Assembly: GCA_964522665.1 (NCBI GenBank)
Contig: CAZFVY010000129.1
Span: forward strand, 1 to 18,721
Source: CAZFVY01 sp964522665
Lineage (GTDB): Bacteria; Verrucomicrobiota; Verrucomicrobiia; Limisphaerales; CAZFVY01
Direction: 5' to 3'
DNA: 18,721 bases
Of the stretch, positions 7,099 to 15,503 are shown in pieces (within the stretch, counting starts at the first letter, position 1; the number at the start of each line of letters is the position of its first letter). The translations under genes were made by a program, and so were the position numbers. The notes under the pieces were generated by a model. The model had not been told where the DNA came from. It did no database searches and worked only from the letters and a program-made list of their open reading frames with translations.

Positions 7099-10000
7099 GT
7101 GCGGAAATTTGAACCATTCCTGAGCATTGCCGCGCGACGAACCGCGTCCGTTCGGACTCTAGGCGTCCGGCTGACGCAGTGCGCGTTCGTTTTGGCGGCG
7201 CTGCTCCGCCCGACGCCAACCCGCGCGGGGGACGCATCGTCCGAGGGGTTGGAGCTTTTTGAAAAGCGCGTCCGGCCAATCCTCGTCGAGCGCTGTTTCA
7301 AATGCCATAGCCAGCAAAGCGAGAAGCTTAAAGGCGGCCTCCACCTTGATTCCCGCGACGGGATGCTCAAAGGCGGCGATACTCGACCGGCGATCGTGCC
7401 CGGCGACCCGGAAAAAAGCCTCCTGATCGAGGCGATCCAGTACGGCAATACCGACTTGCAGATGCCGCCGAAAACCAAGTTGAGCGAGCCGGAGATCACC
7501 GCGCTTTCGTCTTGGGTGAAAATGGGCGCGCCGTGGCCGAGCGAGAGCAAGCCAGTCGCGACGTCCGCCAAGAAGAAATTCGATCTCGACGCGCGCCGGC
7601 GCGAACAGTGGTGCTGGCAACCCATTAGCAACCCGACCCCTCCGGCGGTGACCGATCGCGATTGGTCGGAAAACCCGGTCGATCAATTCATTCGCGCGAA
7701 ACTAGAGGTAAAGGGCCTCAAGCCCGCGCCGCCGGCGGATCGGCGCACGTTGATCCGGCGCGTCTATTTTGATCTGATCGGACTGCCGCCGGCGCCGGAA
7801 GCGGTTGAAGCATTCGTAAATTCCCGTTCGCCGCACGCGTACGAAGCTCTAGTGGATGAACTGTTGGCTTCGCCGCGGTTCGGTGAACGCTGGGCGAGGC
7901 ATTGGCTCGATCTGGTGCGTTACGCCGAGACGCTCGGCCACGAGTTTGACTATCCCCTGCCCTCCGCGTGGCGGTATCGCGATTACGTGATTCGGGCTTT
8001 TAACGCGGACGTTCCCTACGACCAGTTCGTGACCGAACAAATCGCCGGTGATCTGCTGGCCAACCCGAGGCGGCATCCGACCGAAGGTTTTAACGAGTCG
8101 ATGATTGGAACGACGTTTTATTGGATGTGCCAGCAATCGCACTCGCCCGTCGATCTGCGGCAGCATCAGTCCGAGTTCATTGAAAACCAGATTGATGTGG
8201 CCACGAAGACGTTTCTCGGTCTGACGGTCTCGTGCGCGCGGTGCCACGACCACAAGTTCGACGCGATTTCGACCCGAGATTATTACTCACTTTACGGCAT
8301 CTTCGACAGTTCACGTTACGCCCAACGAGCGATCGATCCGCCCGATGCCGTCGAACCGAAGGTGGCGCGACTGCGGACGCTCAAAGCTCAAATCCGCGAT
8401 ACCATCGGCCAGAGTTGGGCCAGGCAAGCCGCTGGTTTTGGCCCGTACGTCCTCGCCGCAGCCACCGCGCAGAAAAAGCGTCTGGTCCAGCAAAAGCTCG
8501 ATGCCGCGCGGCTGGAGAAATGGGAGCGAGCCTTGACCAATCTGCCACCTGCCCGCGCCGAGACCGAGACCGCGGGAACGGGCGCCAATCCGCCGGTCTC
8601 GCTGGTTGATTTCAGCGTGGACGGTTATCGCGGCTGGTTTCCTGACGGCCCGGCATTCGGCAGCGCGCCCTCGGGCTTGGGGGACTTCCAGGTCGGCGCG
8701 GCCCAAAATCCGATCACCAGTCTTGCGCTCGCCGGCTGGGCCAATTCCGCGAGCCTGTCCCGACGCCTCGAAGGGGCTTTGCGTTCATCGACGTTTGTCA
8801 TCAAGCAACGTTACCTCCACGTGTTCGCGGCCGGCCACGCGGGACGCATCAGCGTCGTAATCGACAATTTCACGCTGATTCGGGACCCGATTTACGGCGG
8901 ATTGAAGCGCGTGGTGGACACGGAGCAACCGCGCTGGTTCACCATCGATTTGGATATGTGGCAAGGCCACCGAGCCTATCTGGAGTTTAGCGACCGGGCG
9001 GTCGTCGATCTGGCCGACGCGGACCGGCCCGGCGGGTACGGCGACGATGCTTACATCGCTGTGCAGCGCGCGGTTTTCTCGGGCCAATCGACCCCGCCCG
9101 CGGTTCCGCTTAACTTTCCGACGGTCTTGGCCGGGATAGGCAAACCTGAGACCAAACCGAAGGAAATCGCCCGTCGCATCCGGCGGGCGGCCAATGAAGC
9201 AATCGCGGCGTGGCGAACCAACGGTCTGGCGCAAGATTCGCGTGGACGGGAGCAATCGACGCTATTGAATTGGTTGCTGACCCACAATTTACTCAATTCG
9301 CTGGAGCGGGATCACGAGGACATCGCGCGGGCGAAGCTAGAAGGATTGGTCGCGGAATATCGGCAGATCGAAACCTCGCTCCCCCGCCCGATTTGCGTGC
9401 CGGCGATGGCGGACGGAACCGGTTGCGACGAGGCGATCTTCGTGCGCGGGTCACCGAAGACTCTTGGCCAGACGGCGCCGCGGGGATTCCTCGAGGCCAT
9501 CGCGGGCACGAACCAACCACCGATAGCTCAAGGCAGCGGCCGGCGCGAATTGGCCCGCTATCTGACCGCGGCGGACAACCCGCTCACCGCGCGGGTGATG
9601 GTCAACCGGATTTGGGAGCATCTGTTCGGCGTGGGGATTGTTCCGACGCCGGACAACTTTGGCGTTTTGGGCAAGGCGCCAACTCACCCGGAATTGCTTG
9701 ACTGGCTGGCGACCCGTTACCGTCAAGACGGTTGGTCCACGAAAAAGATGATCCGATTGTTGGTGACATCGCGCGCCTATCAAATGTCGAGCCAGGCGGC
9801 CGACGCGGAGGCCGAAGCGAAGGATCCGAATGACGAATGGTTGCATCGGATGCGGCTCAAGCGATTGGAAGGGGAAATTATTCGCGACGCGATCCTTGAC
9901 GTGTCGGGACGTCTGGAGACTTCGATGTACGGCCCGTCGGTCCCGGTCCACCTTACCGCGTTCATGGACGGTCGCGGGAAGCCGGACCATTCGGGACCGC

Positions 10001-10422
10001 TCGATGGCGCCGGAAGGCGCAGCATCTATCAGGAAGTCCGGCGCAATTTCCTGTCGCCGTTTATGCTGGCATTCGACGCTCCCATTCCGGCTTCGACGAC
10101 CGGCAAGAGAAACCTTTCCAACCTGCCCGCCCAAGCGCTGATTCTGATGAACGATCCGTTCGTCATCGATCAAGCGCAAGTCTGGGCCCATCGCCTGGCC
10201 GAGACTCGAAGCTGGACCCCGGAGCAAAGAATCGCGCGAATGTACCAAATGGCGTTCGGCCGCCCGCCGTCCGGGACCGAACTGGCCGATTCACTCGGTT
10301 TTCTGCGGCGGCAAGCGGACGCCTACGGCGCCGGCGCCGAGCCGCACGGTTACGACGAACGGGCCTGGGCTGACCTCAGCCATGTGTTGTTTAACGTGAA
10401 GGAATTCGTATTCGTAAACTGA
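7099..10422 (+). CDS. Secreted cytochrome-type protein, PSCyt1-DUF1549-DUF1553
   Basis: This 1107-residue protein belongs to the large exported family typical of Planctomycetes and Verrucomicrobia; its exact reaction is unknown. It starts at GTG because an in-frame TAA lies at 7090-7092 and no ATG precedes the signal peptide (hydrophobic core CAFVLAALL, cleavage near TRA/GD at 43-44). Residues 60-145 are the PSCyt1 cytochrome c domain with CFKCH (66-70) and a likely Met haem ligand in QMPPK (122). Residues about 190-405 are DUF1549, including the family's second CxxCH in CARCHDHKFD (379-388). Residues about 503-660 form a beta-rich insert resembling a jelly-roll binding module. DUF1553 spans about 815-1090, with TARVMVNRIWEHLFG and the closing VLFNVKEFVFVN. 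A DUF1501 gene follows after 93 bases, the usual pairing. It probably transfers electrons or supports oxidation or degradation outside the cytoplasm (inference). Confidence 0.93.
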   Translation: MRKFEPFLSIAARRTASVRTLGVRLTQCAFVLAALLRPTPTRAGDASSEGLELFEKRVRPILVERCFKCHSQQSEKLKGGLHLDSRDGMLKGGDTRPAIVPGDPEKSLLIEAIQYGNTDLQMPPKTKLSEPEITALSSWVKMGAPWPSESKPVATSAKKKFDLDARRREQWCWQPISNPTPPAVTDRDWSENPVDQFIRAKLEVKGLKPAPPADRRTLIRRVYFDLIGLPPAPEAVEAFVNSRSPHAYEALVDELLASPRFGERWARHWLDLVRYAETLGHEFDYPLPSAWRYRDYVIRAFNADVPYDQFVTEQIAGDLLANPRRHPTEGFNESMIGTTFYWMCQQSHSPVDLRQHQSEFIENQIDVATKTFLGLTVSCARCHDHKFDAISTRDYYSLYGIFDSSRYAQRAIDPPDAVEPKVARLRTLKAQIRDTIGQSWARQAAGFGPYVLAAATAQKKRLVQQKLDAARLEKWERALTNLPPARAETETAGTGANPPVSLVDFSVDGYRGWFPDGPAFGSAPSGLGDFQVGAAQNPITSLALAGWANSASLSRRLEGALRSSTFVIKQRYLHVFAAGHAGRISVVIDNFTLIRDPIYGGLKRVVDTEQPRWFTIDLDMWQGHRAYLEFSDRAVVDLADADRPGGYGDDAYIAVQRAVFSGQSTPPAVPLNFPTVLAGIGKPETKPKEIARRIRRAANEAIAAWRTNGLAQDSRGREQSTLLNWLLTHNLLNSLERDHEDIARAKLEGLVAEYRQIETSLPRPICVPAMADGTGCDEAIFVRGSPKTLGQTAPRGFLEAIAGTNQPPIAQGSGRRELARYLTAADNPLTARVMVNRIWEHLFGVGIVPTPDNFGVLGKAPTHPELLDWLATRYRQDGWSTKKMIRLLVTSRAYQMSSQAADAEAEAKDPNDEWLHRMRLKRLEGEIIRDAILDVSGRLETSMYGPSVPVHLTAFMDGRGKPDHSGPLDGAGRRSIYQEVRRNFLSPFMLAFDAPIPASTTGKRNLSNLPAQALILMNDPFVIDQAQVWAHRLAETRSWTPEQRIARMYQMAFGRPPSGTELADSLGFLRRQADAYGAGAEPHGYDERAWADLSHVLFNVKEFVFVN

Positions 10423-10515
10423 CGCTCACCGACCCAACGCGCCGCGCGCTTAGGCCCACGCCGCGCGCGAAAGTCGCCGCGTGCAATCAGGCGCGAGATC
10501 AACGATAGTTCGCTT

Positions 10516-11967
10516 ATGCATCACTGCGGGAAATTCCTGAGCGCGCCGATGAATCGGCGCGAGATGCTGACGCGCTGCGCCAATGGTTTTGGCGCGATCG
10601 CCGCGATGGCGCTGATGGCGGACAGTGGCATCGCCAGCGTTCTGCCGCAGGAGGCAAAGCGGGAATCGACGCTGAATCCTTTGGCCCCGCGCCGGCCGCA
10701 CTACGCGCCGAAGGCCCGCAATGTCATTTTCCTCTACATGGATGGCGGGCCGTCCCAGATTGATACGTTCGACCCGAAGCCCCGCCTCGCCAAAGAACAC
10801 GGCCAGCCGTTCGGCATGAAGATGGAGCCGACGCAGTTTAACAATAACGGCAACGCGCTCAAAAGCCCGTGGGAATTCCGTCAGCACGGCGAAAGCGGTC
10901 TTTGGGTCAGCAGCCTGTTTCCGCACGTGGCCAAATGCGTCGATGATCTTTGCGTCATTCGATCGATGGTCTCCGAGTTTTCGGAGCACACGAACGCGAA
11001 TTATTTTCTGCACACCGGCCTCGGTTTGTCGGGGCGACCGTCGATGGGCGCGTGGGTCAATTACGGCTTGGGCAGCGAGAATCAAAACCTGCCCGGATTC
11101 GTCGTGCTCAATGGCGGATTGATTCCCCCTGGTGGGCTGGACAATTTCAGCAGCGGCTTTTTACCGGCTTCGTATCAAGGTTCCATTTTCCAATCGACCA
11201 ACCCGCCAGTCGCCAACATCAAGCCGGCCGAGTCCCGTCCCGAGCTGCAGGAAAATAAGCTCGCGCTGATGCGCCAACTCGACCGTGGAGTCCTCGACCG
11301 TTTTGGACGAGTCGATCAGGTCGAGTCAGCCATCGCCAATTACGAGCTGGCCTACCGAATGCAATCGGCGGTGCCGGAATTGATGGAGTTGACGGGCGAG
11401 ACCGAGTTGACCAAAAAACGTTACGGCCTGGATGCGCCCTTCAAGCAGACCCAAATCTTCGGCACGCAATGCCTGCTCGCGCGGCGGTTGATCGAGCGCG
11501 GCGTGCGGTTCATCGAGCTAACCTGCCCGCGCGTCAACGGCGACCGTTGGGACCAACACGCCGATCTCAAATCCGGGCATGAATTCAACTCGCTGGCCGT
11601 GGATCAACCGATCGCGGCGCTGCTCGGCGACTTGAAAGCGCGCGGACTTTGGGACGAAACGCTGGTGCTCTGGGCCGGTGAGTTCGGCCGCACTCCCTTT
11701 GCGCAAGGAACCAACGGGCGGGATCACAATCCGTTCGGCTTTACCGTATGGCTGGCCGGCGGGGGCGTCAAAGGCGGCATGACTTATGGCACGACGGACG
11801 AGTACGGCTACAAGGTGGTCGATAACAAAGTGGAAATGTATGATTTACATGCGACAATGCTTCACCTGCTCGGCTTGGATCATACCAGGTTGACTTTTCG
11901 GTTCGGTGGCCGCGATATGCGCCTTACCGACGTTCACGGGGAGGTTGTTCGGCCGGTTCTCGCGTGA
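10516..11967 (+). CDS. DUF1501 protein (alkaline phosphatase/sulfatase-like fold), Tat-type leader
   Basis: The 483-residue product belongs to DUF1501, a family related in fold to sulfatases and alkaline phosphatases and usually encoded beside PSCyt1-DUF1553 genes, as here. The N-terminus has NRREMLTRCANGFGAIAAMALM (residues 13-34), a twin-arginine-like leader, so export in a folded state is likely. A metal-binding-type start motif FLYMDGGPSQIDTFDPKP lies at 72-89. Near residues 389-415 are EFGRTP, GRDHNPFGF and AGGGVKGG, followed by TTDEYG, all family hallmarks with conserved Asp and His. Two starts are possible: ATG at 10516 or ATG at 10549 (MNRREML). The longer is given, but the shorter would leave the leader intact. 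The catalytic role of the family is not established; partnership with the upstream protein is inferred from gene order. Confidence 0.93.
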   Translation: MHHCGKFLSAPMNRREMLTRCANGFGAIAAMALMADSGIASVLPQEAKRESTLNPLAPRRPHYAPKARNVIFLYMDGGPSQIDTFDPKPRLAKEHGQPFGMKMEPTQFNNNGNALKSPWEFRQHGESGLWVSSLFPHVAKCVDDLCVIRSMVSEFSEHTNANYFLHTGLGLSGRPSMGAWVNYGLGSENQNLPGFVVLNGGLIPPGGLDNFSSGFLPASYQGSIFQSTNPPVANIKPAESRPELQENKLALMRQLDRGVLDRFGRVDQVESAIANYELAYRMQSAVPELMELTGETELTKKRYGLDAPFKQTQIFGTQCLLARRLIERGVRFIELTCPRVNGDRWDQHADLKSGHEFNSLAVDQPIAALLGDLKARGLWDETLVLWAGEFGRTPFAQGTNGRDHNPFGFTVWLAGGGVKGGMTYGTTDEYGYKVVDNKVEMYDLHATMLHLLGLDHTRLTFRFGGRDMRLTDVHGEVVRPVLA

Positions 11968-12001
11968 AGCCCCGTCGTAAACCGTCTCTGTTATCAGCTT
12001 C

Positions 12002-12775
12002 ATGAACAAACCTCCAACACCCCAATTCTCGTTGGCAGGACGGGTCGCGCTCGTTACGGGAAGCACGACCGGGCTTGGACGCGCGATGGCGCACGCGTTA
12101 GGAGCGGCGGGGGCCAAAGTCGCGATGAATTATCGGCACAACCAGACCCGCGCGGAAAAAGCGTTCGCCGAATATCAGTCGTCGGGGCTGACCGGCACGT
12201 TGGTTCAGGCGGATGTCACCGATGAGACCGAAGTCGCGCAGATATTCGAGCAGATCACCGCACGACTTGGCCCGGTGGACATCATCGTGGAGAACGCGAC
12301 TTGCGATCAACCGCAACGTCCGATTGAGGAATACGACTGGGCCTTTTACCAGTTGATGGTCGATTTCTTTATCAAAAGCCCGTTCCTGCTGACGCGCGCT
12401 GGTCTGCCCGGGATGAAAGCGCGCCGTTGGGGGCGCATCATCAATATCGGCTCCGAAACCTTCCAGCTTGGCGTGCCGAATTTTAGCGGGTACGTGGCGG
12501 CCAAAGGCGGGCAGAATGGATTTACCCGGAGCATGGCGCGCGAATTGGCGCCCTTTGGCATCACGGTGAATATGATTTCGCCCGGCTGGATTCCGGTCGA
12601 ACGCCACGCGGACGCCGCGTTGGAAGACAAAGACCAATACCTTGCCACGATTCCAACCGCGCGATGGGGTGTTCCCGAAGACCTCGGCGGCGCGGTCGTT
12701 TTTCTGGCCAGCGACGCCTCGTCGTTCGTGACCGGACAAAACCTAGCGATCAACGGCGGCCGCAGCGTCGCGTGA
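12002..12775 (+). CDS. Short-chain dehydrogenase/reductase with altered conserved Asn sites
   Basis: This is a 257-residue classical-size SDR with a cytoplasmic Rossmann fold. TGSTTGLG (19-26) binds the dinucleotide; NYRHN after the second strand (43-47) has an Arg suggesting NADP(H). DVTD (71-74), Ser151 (INIGS), Tyr164 and Lys168 (GYVAAKGG) and the PG turn (194-195) are all in place, and the C-terminus FVTGQNLAINGG is typical of FabG-like members. Two places differ: the usual NNAG is ENAT (97-100), and in helix 4 (DFFIKSPFLL) the position that usually holds the tetrad Asn appears to be Phe123. It starts 34 bases after the DUF1501 gene and precedes a DUF1592-type gene by 76 bases, so it is likely co-transcribed and the only cytoplasmic enzyme of the run. 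The substrate is unknown. Confidence 0.93.
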   Translation: MNKPPTPQFSLAGRVALVTGSTTGLGRAMAHALGAAGAKVAMNYRHNQTRAEKAFAEYQSSGLTGTLVQADVTDETEVAQIFEQITARLGPVDIIVENATCDQPQRPIEEYDWAFYQLMVDFFIKSPFLLTRAGLPGMKARRWGRIINIGSETFQLGVPNFSGYVAAKGGQNGFTRSMARELAPFGITVNMISPGWIPVERHADAALEDKDQYLATIPTARWGVPEDLGGAVVFLASDASSFVTGQNLAINGGRSVA

Positions 12776-12790
12776 CGGTTAGCCCTTAAA

Positions 12791-12806
12791 GCGGCCGCAG
12801 GGCCGC
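12791..12806 (+). terminator. Small GC hairpin after the SDR gene
   Basis: GCGGCC, loop GCAG, GGCCGC lies 15 bases after the SDR stop and 45 bases before the next start. The stem is perfect but there is no T tract, so it is more likely an attenuating or mRNA-processing structure, or chance, than a full terminator. Confidence 0.2.
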
Positions 12807-12851
12807 GGCACCTTGCGCGATCTTATAGTCTCAGCCCGAGCTGGGAAACGA

Positions 12852-14804
12852 ATGAAGAGACTCGAAAGATTAGGCAGTAAAGTGGTGGCGATGGCCGTGA
12901 TTGTCGTTGCGTTTTCATCGCCCGCGCATGCCGCGGCGCAGCCTGCGGCCGACGCGGATTTCGCCTCACGGCAGGTCGATGCCAGGAAGTCCTTCAAAGA
13001 AGTGGTCACCCCATTCGTCGGCGCCTACTGCACGCGGTGTCATGGCCAGGACAAACAGCGGGGCGGAATCAACTTCGGACCGGCGCTCAAGAACCCCGGC
13101 GAAACCGCGTCCAGTCAACGGTGGAAGCAGGCGCTCGCCGTCGTGCGATCCCACGAAATGCCACCGGACAACGTGGAAAAGCAACCGACGGACGAGGAGC
13201 GGCAGAAGTTTCTGAGCGGGATCGGCCAGCTCAAGTTTCTCAGTTCGAAGGATCCGGGTCCATTTGTGATCCGTCGTTTGACCAAGGTCGAGTATGGCAA
13301 CACGCTGCATGATCTGCTCGGCGTGAATCCGACGGTGGCCGATGAACTGCCGGACGAAGTATTCGGGGAGGGTTATCTCAACACCCTGTCATCGCTCCAG
13401 TCGGAGCAATATCTCGCGATCGCCAATGAAGCGCTGGCGAAAGTCCTGGCCTCCAGCAACGCCCCGCGCACCAAGTTACAAAAGCAGCTTTTTGGCAAAA
13501 CGCCGGGTCCCGGCGACGACGAGCGGGCGGCGGCGAGAAAGGTCGCCCGTTCCCTGGCCCGCGCCGCCTATCGTCGGCCTCCCGCGGACGCGGAACTGGA
13601 TGTCCTGCTGCGCGTGTTCGAGCTCGCGCGCGAAAATAAACTCGCCTACCCGGATGCCCTGCGCTTGATGCTCAAAGCGATCCTCGTGTCCCCCCAATAC
13701 CTCTTCATCACGCCCGCGATGGAGGCTGAATCGGGGCGCCCGATTGTTCCCCTGGACGATTATCAGTTGGCGTCCCGTTTGTCGTATTTGTTGTGGGAAA
13801 CCATGCCCGATGAGGAACTGTCGGCGCTGGCCGATCGCGGGAAACTTCATGAGCCGGCGGCGCTGAAGGCGCAAGTGAAGCGTCTGCTGAAGGATCCGCG
13901 TTCCCGCGCGTTGTTTGACGGTTTTGGCGCGCAGTGGCTCGGGCTTGGGAGCCTGGAAAGCAAAACCTTCGATACCACCAAATTCCCCCAAATGACCGGC
14001 CAGATGCGCTCGGCGATGTATCACGAGGCCCGGCTGTTCTTTGAAAGCATCGTGCGGGAAAACCGCAGTGTCGTCAGTTTGGTGGACGATGATTACACGT
14101 ACCTCAACGGAACCCTGGCCACACTCTACGGCCTGGATAAAAAGGTTACCGGGTCCCAGTGGCGCAAGGTCAAGTTGACCGACGCCAATCGCGGGGGCAT
14201 TTTGGGTATGCCCGGCATTCTGGCGGTGACTTCGTTTCCCGACCGCACCAGTCCCGTCAAGCGCGGCGTGTGGGTGCTCGAACAGGTGCTCGGAGAACAT
14301 GTGCCGCCGCCGCCGCCGAACGTTCCGGCCCTCGACAAACAGGACAAGCAGACGGTCGAGAATCTGACGTTGCGCCAGCGCACTGAACTGCACCGTAAGG
14401 ACCCGGTTTGCGCCAATTGCCACAGGGTTCTTGATCCCATCGGCTTCGGCCTCGAGAATTTTGACGCCATTGGGCGGTGGCGCAACCAGGATGACACTGG
14501 AGGGGCGATTGACGCGGTGGGCGAACTTCCGGGCGGAAAACATTTTGCGTCCCCCAAGGACCTGAAGGCCATCATCGCCGCGCGACCTGGCGACCTGGCC
14601 CGTAACCTAACCGAGAAACTGCTGGCCTACGCCTTGTGCCGCCAGCTAGAAGGATACGACGAAATCGTGGTGGATCATCTCATGGAAACCATCGCCAAGG
14701 ATGGCTACCGTATGCAGACGCTCATCACCGAAATCGTCACCAGCTATCCATTCACGCATCGACGGATCCAAGAGCAAATCGCATTCTCATCCGCTGAGAA
14801 GTAA
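12852..14804 (+). CDS. Secreted multi-domain cytochrome protein, DUF1587-DUF1595-DUF1592-DUF1588-DUF1585
   Basis: The 650-residue product is the second exported cytochrome-type protein of the cluster. ATG at 12852 is chosen because it directly starts a signal peptide (KRLERLGSK, then VVAMAVIVVAFSS, cleavage near AHA/AAQ). An upstream TTG at 12813 in the same frame would bury this signal. Domains in order: a cytochrome c-like domain with CTRCH (60-64) and Met103 in HEMPP; DUF1587 (about 137-200); DUF1595 (about 226-288); DUF1592 (about 299-428); DUF1588 (about 447-545) with a second haem-type motif CANCH (520-524) and LDPIGFGLENFD; DUF1585 (about 560-636) with LTEKLLAYALCR. In most genomes this kind of gene is followed by a DUF1552 gene. 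Here none follows and the next gene is convergent after 23 bases. It is an envelope redox protein; the substrate is unknown. Confidence 0.94.
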   Translation: MKRLERLGSKVVAMAVIVVAFSSPAHAAAQPAADADFASRQVDARKSFKEVVTPFVGAYCTRCHGQDKQRGGINFGPALKNPGETASSQRWKQALAVVRSHEMPPDNVEKQPTDEERQKFLSGIGQLKFLSSKDPGPFVIRRLTKVEYGNTLHDLLGVNPTVADELPDEVFGEGYLNTLSSLQSEQYLAIANEALAKVLASSNAPRTKLQKQLFGKTPGPGDDERAAARKVARSLARAAYRRPPADAELDVLLRVFELARENKLAYPDALRLMLKAILVSPQYLFITPAMEAESGRPIVPLDDYQLASRLSYLLWETMPDEELSALADRGKLHEPAALKAQVKRLLKDPRSRALFDGFGAQWLGLGSLESKTFDTTKFPQMTGQMRSAMYHEARLFFESIVRENRSVVSLVDDDYTYLNGTLATLYGLDKKVTGSQWRKVKLTDANRGGILGMPGILAVTSFPDRTSPVKRGVWVLEQVLGEHVPPPPPNVPALDKQDKQTVENLTLRQRTELHRKDPVCANCHRVLDPIGFGLENFDAIGRWRNQDDTGGAIDAVGELPGGKHFASPKDLKAIIAARPGDLARNLTEKLLAYALCRQLEGYDEIVVDHLMETIAKDGYRMQTLITEIVTSYPFTHRRIQEQIAFSSAEK

Positions 14805-14827
14805 CTTCCGGAGCGGCCGATCCGACT

Positions 14828-15502
14828 CTAATCGCGCCGCTCCTCCCGGCTGGGTTTGGCGCTGGCCGGGGCTTCCTGGAGGGAAATCCATTCGACCTGA
14901 AACGATCCGCGGTACCCGAAAAGGGGTCCCCACCGGCGATTAGTTACTTTGACTTCGATACGGAACTTGCCCGCGCCTTCATCGTACCATTCACAAACGC
15001 TTGCGACGCCGGAGAAGAGCATGGGAAAGCGGAAGGAAACCGGCCCTTCGTAAAAGCGTTGCTCCCCGGACGAAAGGCGTAGGCCGCACGTTTTTGCATC
15101 CACCCCCAGGTCGATCTCGACGGCCAAATGCTGGTGGGTGCCAAGATAATCGATGATTTTGCCACGCTGCGCGCTATGGATCATATAGGCGTCGAAGCGG
15201 CGGCGCTTGCGCGTTTCAAAAGTGCGCAACCACGTGACAGTTTCACGGCCGAAGCTGTCCACATAAGCGTAGTTTTCAATCTGAAACGGAACATTGCGCG
15301 CTGTTTCGGGAAACATGATCCGGCGCCAGGCGCCCACAAAAAGAAAAGGCAGCGTGTAGCTGCGGCCATGCCAGATCTCGTCCATGAATCCACGCCCAAT
15401 GCATCCGATGCGGTCGAAGCTGGAGAACCCGAAGCGCTTTTGGATTTGCGGATGGAGCTCGTGAAATTGGTCGCCGAGCGCAAGTTGATAAATTGATGGC
15501 AT
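14828..15502 (-). CDS. DUF4166 domain protein
   Basis: The 224-residue product matches the DUF4166 family in its opening (IYQLALGDQFHELHPQIQKRF, residues 4-24) and in its closing features: YEGPVSFRFP (151-160), GPLFGYRGSF (192-201) and the GRGFMDEIW stretch (37-45). There is no signal peptide or membrane segment, so it is likely cytoplasmic or bound to the inner membrane face. The reading frame is open upstream to 15577, but ATG at 15502 is chosen. It lies one base after the TGA of the preceding gene (TGA-C-ATG), which implies translational coupling, and it matches the family's N-terminus. Function is unknown; the family also occurs fused to NAD(P)-binding domains in other bacteria. Its gene end is 23 bases from the convergent DUF1592-type gene. 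Confidence 0.82.
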   Translation of the reverse strand: MPSIYQLALGDQFHELHPQIQKRFGFSSFDRIGCIGRGFMDEIWHGRSYTLPFLFVGAWRRIMFPETARNVPFQIENYAYVDSFGRETVTWLRTFETRKRRRFDAYMIHSAQRGKIIDYLGTHQHLAVEIDLGVDAKTCGLRLSSGEQRFYEGPVSFRFPMLFSGVASVCEWYDEGAGKFRIEVKVTNRRWGPLFGYRGSFQVEWISLQEAPASAKPSREERRD

Positions 15503-15503
15503 G

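Noticed and set aside
10441..10468. Repeated GCCGCGCGC (10441-10449 and 10460-10468) before the DUF1501 gene
   Set aside because: Two short GC-only copies in a GC-rich spacer; likely chance.
12813..12851. Upstream TTG start for the DUF1592-type protein
   Set aside because: It would put 13 extra residues before a clear signal peptide that begins at the ATG at 12852.
13476..14543. A 355-codon open frame on the - strand opposite the DUF1592-type gene
   Set aside because: It is antisense to a complete multi-domain protein with CxxCH motifs; the composition is that of a shadow frame.
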